Program-made: the position numbers and the translations under genes
Shown here: positions 33,396 to 41,037 of the stretch, piece by piece
Numbering within the stretch: position 1 is the stretch's first letter
Layout of the letters: every line of letters begins with the position of its first letter
NCBI GenBank assembly: GCA_015709675.1
Contig: CP054182.1
Span: forward strand, 1,963,448 to 2,027,447
Source of the DNA: Ignavibacteriales bacterium
GTDB taxonomy: Bacteria > Bacteroidota > Ignavibacteria > Ignavibacteriales > Ignavibacteriaceae
DNA length: 64,000 nucleotides
Direction: 5' to 3'
The notes under the pieces: generated by a model
Told to the model about the DNA's origin: nothing
Database searches by the model: none
Seen by the model: only the letters and a program-made list of their open reading frames with translations

Positions 33396-34413
33396 CTAAG
33401 TTAAGTTCTTTCTCCGCAATAGGGGCTAGTGCCTCTAATTTTCCGATTAGATGTTTAAAGTTTTTTGGTGTGAGAGACTGATATCCGTCAGAAAGTGCAT
33501 TACCCGGATCGCAGTGAACTTCTATCATTAAACCATCCGCACCGCAGGCAACCGAGGCCATGGACATCGGCTCAACTTTGTCCCAGATGCCGATGCCATG
33601 AGAAGGGTCAACAAACACCGGAAGGTGAGAAAGGCTTTTGATCATCGGCACAGCATTAAGATCAAGTGTGTTGCGTGTATAGGTTTCAAAGGTTCTGATA
33701 CCTCGTTCACAAAGGATAACATCAAAGTTCCCCTGGGCGAGGATATATTCGGCGCTCATCAGCAGATCTTCGATAGTGGCAGAAAGTCCCCGCTTAAGCA
33801 GTACGGGTTTCTGCACAGACCCCACCCGTTCAAGCAGGGAGAAATTCTGCATATTCCTTGCACCAATCTGCAGGATATCGGTTACTTCCGCTACCTGGGG
33901 GAGTGTTTCCGTATCCTTCACTTCGGTTACGATATACATACCGAAGGTGTCCTTGATTTCTTTTAGCAGCTCAAGACCTTTTTCCTTCAGTCCCTGGAAG
34001 GCATAAGGGCTGGTTCTGGGTTTATAAGCACCTGCTCTGAAGAATTTCACGCCCATCTCCTTAAGCGCGCCTGCCACATCAAACAGCTGGTCACGGCTTT
34101 CAATGGAGCAAGGGCCGGCAATGATATTAAGCGAACCGCCGCCTATCTTTTCCTCACCGATCTGGATAATTGTATCTTCAGTTTTTACTTCCCGTGATAC
34201 CAATTTGAATTTTTTGGATATACGTACCACATCCATTACCCCTTCCATAAACAGGAAGTCATCCGGCTGAAAGTTTGACACCTCACCTGTGACACCAATG
34301 CCGATGCGCGAAGTGCCGTAGATAACGTGCCCTTTGCAGTGGCGGGAGCTTATTTTTTGCAATACATCTTCTATCTGCTGCTGCTGGCTGTCCAGCTTCA
34401 TGAGAACCATCAT
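33379..34413 (-). CDS. aroF: 3-deoxy-7-phosphoheptulonate (DAHP) synthase, type I-beta with N-terminal regulatory domain
   Basis: A 344-residue enzyme that makes DAHP from PEP and erythrose 4-phosphate, the first step of the shikimate pathway. The first 75 residues form a ferredoxin-like regulatory domain as in Thermotoga-type enzymes, and the barrel contains [34 protein letters not shown] and VDPSHGIG. It sits between trpF and trpB, overlapping both (4 and 17 bases), so entry into the aromatic pathway is co-expressed with tryptophan synthesis and falls under the same attenuator. The aroF/aroG symbol choice is conventional. Confidence 0.93.
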   Translation of the reverse strand: MMVLMKLDSQQQQIEDVLQKISSRHCKGHVIYGTSRIGIGVTGEVSNFQPDDFLFMEGVMDVVRISKKFKLVSREVKTEDTIIQIGEEKIGGGSLNIIAGPCSIESRDQLFDVAGALKEMGVKFFRAGAYKPRTSPYAFQGLKEKGLELLKEIKDTFGMYIVTEVKDTETLPQVAEVTDILQIGARNMQNFSLLERVGSVQKPVLLKRGLSATIEDLLMSAEYILAQGNFDVILCERGIRTFETYTRNTLDLNAVPMIKSLSHLPVFVDPSHGIGIWDKVEPMSMASVACGADGLMIEVHCDPGNALSDGYQSLTPKNFKHLIGKLEALAPIAEKELNLDVQHK

Positions 34414-35027
34414 TGTTGAACCTGATATTGATAAAGTTTAGTAAAAAATTGCTGTACTTTTAAAAAATCCTTTTTACCCGGAGTGCTTTCAAGACTGCTC
34501 ACCAGATCAACCCCCATCGGTTTAAGCTTTAACACCCCTTCGAAATTTTCCGCTGAGATGCCCCCTGCAATGATTGATCTGCTCCTAAGCTCTGACGGTA
34601 TATCTTCATGCCTGAAAGGAATTCCGGTTCCTCCGTAGGATATATCCGAGTGGGTATCAAAAAGGGGAGTGAGCCGCTGCGGATAATTCCATTTGCTGAA
34701 ATCAGATGCATCCTTAATCCGGTAGGCACGTATCAGGGGGAGGGGGGAGTCTTCCAGAAACCCCTCAACCTCATCACCATGCAGCTGAATGGCGGTTATT
34801 CCGGTAAGAGCGCTTATTCTCCTGATTTCATCTTCAGTATGATTAACAAAAACTCCTGCCTTAACTGTGAGCGGAGAAAGCCGTCTGATAATATCCCGGG
34901 CGTCACCCGGCTCTATATACCGTTTGCTCCGTTCAAAAAAGATGAAACCAAGCGCGTTTGCTCCTGCTCTTTCGCAGAAAAGTGCGTCTTCCTGATTTGT
35001 AATGCCGCAGATTTTCACCTTAACCAT
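34410..35027 (-). CDS. trpF: Phosphoribosylanthranilate isomerase
   Basis: A 205-residue TIM barrel catalysing the Amadori rearrangement of PRA to CdRP. It has VKICGITNQEDALF with the catalytic Cys, ANALGFIFFERSKRYI, QLHGDE, a DTHSD segment with the catalytic Asp, and GVDLVSSLESTPGKKD at the phosphate-binding end. It overlaps trpC by 8 bases and aroF by 4. Confidence 0.96.
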   Translation of the reverse strand: MVKVKICGITNQEDALFCERAGANALGFIFFERSKRYIEPGDARDIIRRLSPLTVKAGVFVNHTEDEIRRISALTGITAIQLHGDEVEGFLEDSPLPLIRAYRIKDASDFSKWNYPQRLTPLFDTHSDISYGGTGIPFRHEDIPSELRSRSIIAGGISAENFEGVLKLKPMGVDLVSSLESTPGKKDFLKVQQFFTKLYQYQVQQ

Positions 35028-35814
35028 TGCAATATTCCTTCATCCTTCTCACTTCTGAGCGGATATCCTTTGCACGCATAAAATGCTCTCCGACCAGCAC
35101 CCCTTTTGCTCCTGAATCCTGTATGAATGATATATCATCTTTTTTGCTGATACCGCTTTCACTGATGACGGTAACGGAGTCAGGTATCAGCTTTCTGATT
35201 TCTCTTGTTGCTTCAAGCGAAGTTTCGAACGTCTTAAGATTGCGGTTATTGATGCCGATAAGCGGGTTCTGTGAAAAACTGATTTTTTCAATCTGATCCC
35301 TGTCATGCATCTCAAGCAGGACCCCCATCCCGAGTTCATTCGCGGCATGTGTATATTCAGCGATTTGTGAAGCAGAAAGCAGTTCTGATATCAGCAGGAT
35401 GCAGTCAGCACCGATTGATGCACTTTCCGCAATCTGCAGTTCATGAATAATAAAATCCTTCCTGAGCAGCGGAATAATTTTCTCCTGCGCCAGTTCTTCA
35501 AGAAACGCCGGTGCACCCATAAAGTAGCTTTTCTCCGTCAGGACTGAGATTCCTGCCACAGCTTCTTCAATATATATGTCAGCGATTTTCCGGTGGTTAA
35601 AATCCTCACGGATGATACCTTTTGATGGGCTTGCCTTTTTGATCTCAGCGATAATGGCTGTCCCGGCGGTATTGCGGATACTTTCCTCAAGTGAAAGACG
35701 TCTGCTGAAGCGTGAACCCAGATCAGCCAGATTGTTCCAGGTGAAATCTCTTTTAAGTTTAGAGACTTCTTCCTTCTTTGCTTCTATGATATCTGAAAGA
35801 AAATCTTTTTTCAT
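35020..35814 (-). CDS. trpC: Indole-3-glycerol phosphate synthase
   Basis: A 264-residue TIM barrel that closes the indole ring from CdRP. Motifs seen are IAEIKKASPSKGIIRED, the catalytic Lys in LLRKDFIIHELQI, LIGINNRNLKTFE and the C-terminal VISESGISKKDDI and GVLVGEHFMRA. It overlaps trpD (4 bases) and trpF (8 bases) in the operon. Confidence 0.97.
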   Translation of the reverse strand: MKKDFLSDIIEAKKEEVSKLKRDFTWNNLADLGSRFSRRLSLEESIRNTAGTAIIAEIKKASPSKGIIREDFNHRKIADIYIEEAVAGISVLTEKSYFMGAPAFLEELAQEKIIPLLRKDFIIHELQIAESASIGADCILLISELLSASQIAEYTHAANELGMGVLLEMHDRDQIEKISFSQNPLIGINNRNLKTFETSLEATREIRKLIPDSVTVISESGISKKDDISFIQDSGAKGVLVGEHFMRAKDIRSEVRRMKEYCNG

Positions 35815-36833
35815 GATACCGGTATTTTGCTCAGTTTGAGATAATTCTGAAAAGCCCGGTAAGCATCACCGGAGCGGAGGGCATAAATACACTCCTCAAT
35901 CGCCTGATCCATACTGCCTGAATCGCGGGCGGTGGTAAGCGTCATTGCTGCATTGATTACCGCGGCTGAGAATGTGTAACTCTCCTTTGCCTCATCAATC
36001 ACTTCCAGAAAAGCCCGCTTGCTTTCCTCTTTAGTTGCTGCATAAAGCCCCTCCGGATTTTTTTTGCTCAGTGAAGGGTAATCAGGCGTAATAATCTGTT
36101 CCCGGATTTTTTTTCCTTCAACGGTTATTACTAATGCTTCTTTACCCGGGAGCAGTTCATCAACCGAGTTCTCTGTGCAAAGCAGTGCTATCTTTTCATA
36201 ATCAAGCAGCGCTGCTGCTCTTGCAAGCGATCTTGCAGCCTCATCGGTAAAGGTGCCGGTCATCTGTCTTTTAACTCCGGCAGGATTGGTAAGCGGGCCG
36301 AGCATATTAAACACCGTCCTGAAGCCGAGCTCCCGCCTGACCGGTGCTGCGTGCTTCATCGCGGTGTGGAAATTAGGTGCAAAGAAAAAAGCAAAACCGG
36401 ATTTGTTAAGGCACTCCGTAATCTGTTCATCATCAAGATCAATGGAGCAGCCAAGCTCCTCAAGTATATCCGCGCTGCCGCATTTGCCTGAGACAGCCCT
36501 GTTGCCATGCTTGGCTACTTTGATACCTGTTCCCGCCACAATGAATGAAGCTATGGTTGATATATTCACTGTTGATGAGTTATCTCCGCCGGTTCCGCAG
36601 AGATCAACCAGCGGTCCTCCTGAATAGGTGAACTGCCGGGAGTTACTCCGCATGGCAAGAGCAAATCCGGCTATCTCTTCAGGTGTTTCTCCCCGCATAC
36701 GCATCGCGGTTAACAGTGATGAAAGCAATGATGCCGATACCGCGCCTGAGAGCACCGAGTTCATTATTTCGTACGCTTCTTTCATTTCAGGACGGTGCCC
36801 CTCAATTAACTGTTTAAGATACATTGATGTCAT
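35811..36833 (-). CDS. trpD: Anthranilate phosphoribosyltransferase
   Basis: A 340-residue enzyme that joins anthranilate to PRPP. It carries the PRPP-binding DLCGTGGDNSSTVNIST (about residues 77-93), KHGNRAVSGKCGSADILEELG, and NMLGPLTNPA in the anthranilate-binding region. Start and stop overlap trpG and trpC by four bases each (ATGA type). Confidence 0.97.
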   Translation of the reverse strand: MTSMYLKQLIEGHRPEMKEAYEIMNSVLSGAVSASLLSSLLTAMRMRGETPEEIAGFALAMRSNSRQFTYSGGPLVDLCGTGGDNSSTVNISTIASFIVAGTGIKVAKHGNRAVSGKCGSADILEELGCSIDLDDEQITECLNKSGFAFFFAPNFHTAMKHAAPVRRELGFRTVFNMLGPLTNPAGVKRQMTGTFTDEAARSLARAAALLDYEKIALLCTENSVDELLPGKEALVITVEGKKIREQIITPDYPSLSKKNPEGLYAATKEESKRAFLEVIDEAKESYTFSAAVINAAMTLTTARDSGSMDQAIEECIYALRSGDAYRAFQNYLKLSKIPVS

Positions 36834-37399
36834 TGTTCAAGCCAGTTGTTTATCAGATGTTTTCCTTCGGTGGTGAGTATGGATTCCGGATGAAACTGAA
36901 TTCCTTCTACGGGCAGTGACTTATGCCGCACGCCCATGATAAGGTGATCTTCTGATTCAGCAGTGATCTCAAGTATATCCGGAAGCGATTCTTTTTCAAT
37001 TACCAATGAATGATACCGGGTTGCGGTAAATCCCTGCGGCAGATTTCTGAACACTCCTTTGTTATCATGCGTAATGCTTGAAGTTTTTCCGTGCATGATA
37101 TTCGGAGCCCGGCTCACTTTTGCGCCAAAGACAATCCCGATTGCCTGATGCCCGAGGCAGACACCAAGGGTGGGAATGGCTGCTGAAAGCCGGCGCAGTA
37201 TATCAAGCGTAATTTTTGAATCCTCCGGCTTGCCGGGACCGGGGGAGAGGAGTATTTTATCCGGTGCCATTGCGGTTATCTCCTCAATGGTAACCGCGTC
37301 ATTCCTTTTTACGATGATCGTATGACCTGAACTTCCGACCAGCTGCACCAGATTATAGGTAAAGGAATCGTAATTATCAATAACGAGTATGTTCATCAA
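36830..37399 (-). CDS. trpG: Anthranilate synthase, glutamine amidotransferase component
   Basis: A 189-residue class I amidotransferase supplying ammonia to TrpE. The nucleophile Cys lies in GVCLGHQA, the oxyanion region in SPGPGKPED, and the His/Glu pair in IQFHPESI. The N terminus ILVIDNYDSFTYNLVQ is characteristic of TrpG/PabA. It overlaps the trpE end by 23 bases. In organisms with one such protein it may also serve folate (PabA role). Confidence 0.96.
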   Translation of the reverse strand: MMNILVIDNYDSFTYNLVQLVGSSGHTIIVKRNDAVTIEEITAMAPDKILLSPGPGKPEDSKITLDILRRLSAAIPTLGVCLGHQAIGIVFGAKVSRAPNIMHGKTSSITHDNKGVFRNLPQGFTATRYHSLVIEKESLPDILEITAESEDHLIMGVRHKSLPVEGIQFHPESILTTEGKHLINNWLEQ

Positions 37400-38867
37400 T
37401 CCTCCCTGCTGCCTGAATGGCTTCGGTCATAACGCGTGCCTTGTTATATATCTCTTTCATTTCAAGCTCCGGCCGGCTGTCCAGCACTATTCCGGCGCCT
37501 GCCTGCCAGCTTATGATATTCCTGTGAATAAAAAAACTTCTGATGGCAATACACATATCCATATTTCCTGAGAAATCAAAGTAGCCGACAGCGCCTGCAT
37601 ACAGACCACGTTGTACGGCTTCAAGGTTCTTAATAATCTCCATTGCTCTCACCTTAGGAGCGCCGGTTACGGTTCCCGCCGGAAAACTTGCTGCAAGCAC
37701 ATCCACCGCTGATATATCTTCACGCACTTCCCCCTCAACCCGGGAGACAATGTGCATTACGTGAGAGTACATTTTTATTCTCCGGTCCTCTTTTAGTGAA
37801 ACCGTTCCATAAGCGCATACTCTGCCAAGATCATTCCGTGCAAGATCAACCAGCATGGTGTGTTCCGCGTTTTCTTTAGGATCATTCATCAGCTGTTCGG
37901 CAAGCCGGTTATCATCTGCTGCCGTGGTGCCCCTTCTTCTGGTTCCGGCGATGGGGAGTATGGCAGCTTTGCCATCCTTCACACGGACTAAATCTTCCGG
38001 TGAAGTTCCGATTACTTTCATATCCCCGGGCATTTCCAGTATATACATATAGGGGGAGGGATTTATCATCCGCAGAGCGCGGTACACATGAAACGGATCT
38101 CCATCAAACTCAGCACTGAATTTTTCCGAAAGCACCAGCTGAAACACATCACCATCAAGAATATGTTCTTTGATCCGGTTAAAAGATTCAGTAAACCGGG
38201 CGGAATCAATTGCCTGTTTTATATATGAAGTAATGCTGAAAGGGCCGGGATGCGGACGGGGAGCGGAAAGAAGTGTTTTAAGCGCGGAAAGCCGTTCCTG
38301 CGCCGGGGTGAATTGCTCAGCCCTGCTTTGATCCGGTTTGATGTGAACGTTGCAGATCAGTATAAGCTGATGTTTCAGATGATCAAAGGCAATCAGTTCC
38401 CGGAAGATTCCAAGGCAGGAGTCGGGCTGTTCTGAGGATTTCTCCGTAATTCCCAGAACCGGCTCAAGCAGTTCCGTGTTTTCATATCCGATGAATCCTG
38501 CCGCCCCTCCTTTGAAATAGGGGAGGCCCTCAATCTGCGGCTGTGAGATGCCCTCCAGCTCCTTTTTAAGAGCGGAGAAAATATCATCCGGCAGTGCTGA
38601 TTCCCTGCCCCCTTCACGGAGCAGAGTCCGTCCGCCAAAGTTCAGCAGTTCTTTTGCCGGATTGAGTCCGATAAAAGAATACCTGCCAAAGTTCAGAGAA
38701 TCCTCGACCGACTCCAGCAGGAAGGTGAACTTTCCGCTGCTCCGGATGCGCTGATAGGCCAGCACCGGGGTGATCATATCAGCGGGGATAAATTCATAAA
38801 CCGGGATAAGGTTATAATCCCTGCTGAGCCTGTTAAATTCTTCTAAGGTACTTTTTCTGAATAACAT
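37377..38867 (-). CDS. trpE: Anthranilate synthase component I
   Basis: A 496-residue chorismate-utilising enzyme that forms anthranilate. The N-terminal domain contains FLLESVEDSLNFGRYSFIG, where LLES corresponds to the tryptophan feedback site. The catalytic domain shows DGDVFQLVLSEKF, SPSPYMYILEMPGDMKVIGTSPE-like residues (MINPSPYMY), PIAGTRRRG, ENAEHTMLVDLARNDLGRV, PAGTVTGAPKVRAMEII and QAGAGIVLDSRPE. First structural gene of the trp operon; the start codon is 14 bases after the terminator U tract of the leader. Confidence 0.96.
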   Translation of the reverse strand: MLFRKSTLEEFNRLSRDYNLIPVYEFIPADMITPVLAYQRIRSSGKFTFLLESVEDSLNFGRYSFIGLNPAKELLNFGGRTLLREGGRESALPDDIFSALKKELEGISQPQIEGLPYFKGGAAGFIGYENTELLEPVLGITEKSSEQPDSCLGIFRELIAFDHLKHQLILICNVHIKPDQSRAEQFTPAQERLSALKTLLSAPRPHPGPFSITSYIKQAIDSARFTESFNRIKEHILDGDVFQLVLSEKFSAEFDGDPFHVYRALRMINPSPYMYILEMPGDMKVIGTSPEDLVRVKDGKAAILPIAGTRRRGTTAADDNRLAEQLMNDPKENAEHTMLVDLARNDLGRVCAYGTVSLKEDRRIKMYSHVMHIVSRVEGEVREDISAVDVLAASFPAGTVTGAPKVRAMEIIKNLEAVQRGLYAGAVGYFDFSGNMDMCIAIRSFFIHRNIISWQAGAGIVLDSRPELEMKEIYNKARVMTEAIQAAGRIDEHTRY

Positions 38868-38880
38868 AAGTAATGTGTAT

Positions 38881-38922
38881 AAAACAAAAAACCCTTCCAG
38901 GAGGGGTAATCCTGGAAGGGTT
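38881..38922 (-). terminator. trp operon attenuator (intrinsic terminator in the leader)
   Basis: On the minus strand AACCCTTCCAGGA (38,910-38,922) pairs perfectly with TCCTGGAAGGGTT (38,890-38,902) around the loop TTACCCC, followed by TTTTGTTTT (38,881-38,889). It lies between the leader peptide gene and trpE. The 5' arm/loop contains GATTACC (38,905-38,911), complementary to GGTAATC (38,941-38,947) just after the leader stop codon, which can act as an alternative antiterminator pairing. Confidence 0.9.
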
Positions 38923-38949
38923 CTTCCGTAAAAATATGTAGATTACCGC

Positions 38950-39039
38950 CTATGCATCAAAACAATATCCACCCCACCACCAGCTAAATCGGCCGGCGCA
39001 GTTCGGTGTTGAATGATGGTTGACAAATAATCTATTCAT
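38950..39039 (-). CDS. trpL: trp leader peptide (TrpL-type), 29 residues with three tandem Trp codons
   Basis: An ATG at 39,039 opens a 29-codon frame ending in TAG at 38,950. The peptide begins MNRLFVNHHS and has residues 19-24 SWWWGG, three consecutive TGG codons at 38,974-38,982. It is followed by the attenuator terminator and trpE. Its job is to sense charged tRNA-Trp: a ribosome stalled at the Trp run leaves the GGTAATC segment immediately after the stop free to pair with the terminator stem, whereas a ribosome that reaches the stop covers it. No strong ribosome binding site is visible; a TATTTTG box about 7 bases upstream (39,046-39,053) suggests a very short or absent 5' leader. Confidence 0.85.
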   Translation of the reverse strand: MNRLFVNHHSTPNCAGRFSWWWGGYCFDA

Positions 39040-39285
39040 GGCGGGCAAAATATCGGATTTCATTAAACGATGCAAGGGAAAAGTTAAGATTCCCAAAATT
39101 TCATCTTTTCATGCATTTTATTCCTATATTCGCGGCAGACTCCCTCCCAACCCACCATTCACCATTCTCCCGCAACATTTTCCCCCCACTTTCATCTAAT
39201 TACCATATCCCGGACGGGGATTATCCCGCCATTTTGGCTTATATTGCAAATTAGAATTTTTGTATTTTTGACGGATTGTGTGCTT
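39040..39285. promoter_or_regulatory. Divergent promoter region between trpL and panD
   Basis: About 245 gene-free bases. For the plus strand, TATTTTTG at 39,263-39,270 matches TAnnTTTG exactly and has a TTG at 39,244-39,246 at a plausible -33 distance; it lies 15 bases before the panD start. A second plus-strand box, TATATTCG, is at 39,125-39,132. For the minus strand the best box for the trp operon is TATTTTG just upstream of the leader peptide, with TTGC about 23 bases upstream of it. Nothing else is seen. Confidence 0.5.
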
Positions 39286-39645
39286 ATGACAAGGGAAATG
39301 TTCAAGTCTAAAATTCACAGGGCAACCATTACCGAAGCTGAGTTGTTCTATGAAGGTAGCATTACCATAGACAAAGAACTGATTGATGCCGCTGACTTTC
39401 TCCCGGGAGAAAAAGTTCAGGTAGTAAACCTGAGCAATGGCAGCCGGCTGGAAACGTATGTTCTGGAAGGTGCGCCCGGAAGCGGTACCATCTGCCTGAA
39501 CGGCCCCGCTGCCCGGTTAGGGTACAAGGGGGATGAAGTGGTGATTATTACCTATGCTCACATGAGCGAGGAAGAAGCCCGCAGCCATAAGCCAAGAATT
39601 GTTTTTGTTGATAAACAGAATAAGATTACATCTATAAAAAATTGA
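39286..39645 (+). CDS. panD: Aspartate 1-decarboxylase (proenzyme)
   Basis: PanD makes beta-alanine from aspartate for pantothenate and coenzyme A. It is translated as a pro-protein that cleaves itself between Gly and Ser to create a pyruvoyl cofactor. With the ATG at 39,286 the protein is 119 residues and the cleavage pair falls at Gly24-Ser25 in FYEGSITID, the same position as in the E. coli enzyme. The motif [17 protein letters not shown] and the later NGPAARLG loop confirm the family. An ATG further upstream (39,244) overlaps the promoter, and one at 39,298 is a possible alternative. Confidence 0.95.
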   Translation: MTREMFKSKIHRATITEAELFYEGSITIDKELIDAADFLPGEKVQVVNLSNGSRLETYVLEGAPGSGTICLNGPAARLGYKGDEVVIITYAHMSEEEARSHKPRIVFVDKQNKITSIKN

Positions 39646-39659
39646 AAAACGGAGTAACC

Positions 39660-40184
39660 ATGAAAAAGAATCTTCTGACAGCACTCGCTCTCGTGATCGT
39701 GTTTTCATCCTCTGCACTCGGGCAGTTTAAGGATACTGAAATCCTGAAACCCGGCGTTAAGAGCTTTATTGTTGATGAGTCAGACAGCTTCCTTTTCGGA
39801 TTATTCGACCCTTCACGGTTCACCATGCATCATAGTTATTCCATGTCCTATTCTGCCGGGGGAGGTCACGGAGTCGCGCTTGGAGTATATACAAACAGCA
39901 TGTTTTTTAAGCTCGCGAGCAATCTGAATTTTCAGATTGATGCACAGCTTTCACATTCTCCGTACAATACTTTCGGCGGTACATTTGGTGAAGACCTGAG
40001 CGGTCTCCGCATTTCCCGCGCACAGTTAAATTATCAGCCATGGAAAAATTTTACCGTTAATCTTTCCTATCAGCAGCTTCCCCGCGGTTACTATGGTTAT
40101 GGAAACGGATACGGCAACGGATTTTATTATGGCAATCCCTTTTTTGATGCGATGTGGGATAACTCACTGAATCAGGGGAAGTAA
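39660..40184 (+). CDS. Small exported protein, beta-strand rich, unknown function
   Basis: A 174-residue protein with a clear signal peptide (MKKNLLTALALVIVFSSSALGQ). The mature part alternates hydrophobic and polar residues (FFKLASNLNFQIDAQLSH, FTVNLSYQQLP), suggesting outer-membrane or beta-sheet structure. The C terminus is rich in Gly and Tyr (YYGYGNGYGNGFYYG). No family is recognised. The ATG preceded by GGAGTAA is chosen over one six codons upstream. It follows panD by 14 bases. Confidence 0.8.
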   Translation: MKKNLLTALALVIVFSSSALGQFKDTEILKPGVKSFIVDESDSFLFGLFDPSRFTMHHSYSMSYSAGGGHGVALGVYTNSMFFKLASNLNFQIDAQLSHSPYNTFGGTFGEDLSGLRISRAQLNYQPWKNFTVNLSYQQLPRGYYGYGNGYGNGFYYGNPFFDAMWDNSLNQGK

Positions 40185-40196
40185 CGCCGCTGCGGC

Positions 40197-40661
40197 ATGG
40201 ATGAATTATCAGCCGGTTCTTCAGAAAAAGAAGAGCGGTTTAAAAAGCTACTTCTGATTTCTGCAATCCTGATAAATCTCCTTGTCAGCATCTACCTTTT
40301 TCTGCTCATTTTTCCCGCTGAAGAGGGGGACCGGAATAAACAAACCGTTGAGTCAGGCAAAGGGGATATCATAACGGTGGAGGTGCTGAATGGTTCCGGA
40401 ATCCCGAATGCCAGCGCCATGATCGCCGACTATCTCCGCGGTCCCGGCATTGACATTCTGCAGACCGGAAACTATGAAACTTTTGACATTGCTGAAACAA
40501 TTGTGGTGAATCTTTCCGGTGATTATCAGAAAGCGAAAATCATCAGCGCCAAGCTCGGGCTTGATTCTCTTCGTATTGTTACAATAACTAACCCTTCCCG
40601 CCTGCTGGATATATCAGTCATCGCCGGAAAGGACTTTAAACAACTAAAACTGGAAAACTGA
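40197..40661 (+). CDS. LytR C-terminal (LytR_C) domain membrane protein
   Basis: A 154-residue protein: a charged cytoplasmic N terminus, one membrane helix (residues about 19-41, LLLISAILINLLVSIYLFLLIF) and a LytR_C domain with the characteristic ITVEVLNGSGIPNASAMIADYLR and GNYETFDIAETIVVN, ending LRIVTITNPSRLLDISVIAGKDF. LytR_C domains occur in cell-envelope proteins, but this one lacks the LCP catalytic domain, so it is not a ligase. It stands 4 bases before rsfS, an association often seen in bacteria. Confidence 0.85.
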   Translation: MDELSAGSSEKEERFKKLLLISAILINLLVSIYLFLLIFPAEEGDRNKQTVESGKGDIITVEVLNGSGIPNASAMIADYLRGPGIDILQTGNYETFDIAETIVVNLSGDYQKAKIISAKLGLDSLRIVTITNPSRLLDISVIAGKDFKQLKLEN

Positions 40662-40665
40662 TCTT

Positions 40666-41019
40666 TTGAATTCAGAAGCACTTGCTGAAAAAGCAGCAGA
40701 GCTTATGCTCGAAAAGAAAGGATTTGACGTTAAGATCCTTGCCCTCAAAGAGGTGACCACATTAACGGACTATTTTGTTATCTGCTCCGCCGACTCCGAT
40801 ACCCAGGTGAAAGCCATTGCAGACAATGTTGAAAAAACACTGAGGGATGAATCCATCCGCGTTCTCGGTAAGGAAGGATATACATCGCTGAACTGGGTGC
40901 TGCTTGACTATGTTGATGTGGTGGTTCACGTTTTCAAGAAAGATGTGCGGGAGTTTTATAACCTTGAACGCCTCTGGGCTGATGTTCCCGTAAAAGAAGT
41001 AACCGATCCTGTAGCATAA
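40666..41019 (+). CDS. rsfS: Ribosomal silencing factor RsfS
   Basis: A 117-residue protein that binds L14 on the 50S subunit and blocks subunit joining in slow growth. Family segments are MLEKKGFDVKILALKEVTTLTDYFVICSADSDTQVKAIADNVEK and LNWVLLDYVDVVVHVFKKDVREFYNLERLWAD. The start is TTG, four bases after the preceding stop. Length is normal. Confidence 0.95.
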   Translation: MNSEALAEKAAELMLEKKGFDVKILALKEVTTLTDYFVICSADSDTQVKAIADNVEKTLRDESIRVLGKEGYTSLNWVLLDYVDVVVHVFKKDVREFYNLERLWADVPVKEVTDPVA

Positions 41020-41037
41020 CCCCGTATATACCGACCA

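Noticed and set aside
38881-39285. T-box or TRAP-type control of the trp operon
   Set aside because: No T-box bulge (UGGN near a terminator with a Stem I) and no series of (G/U)AG triplets is seen; the Trp-rich leader peptide explains the hairpin better.
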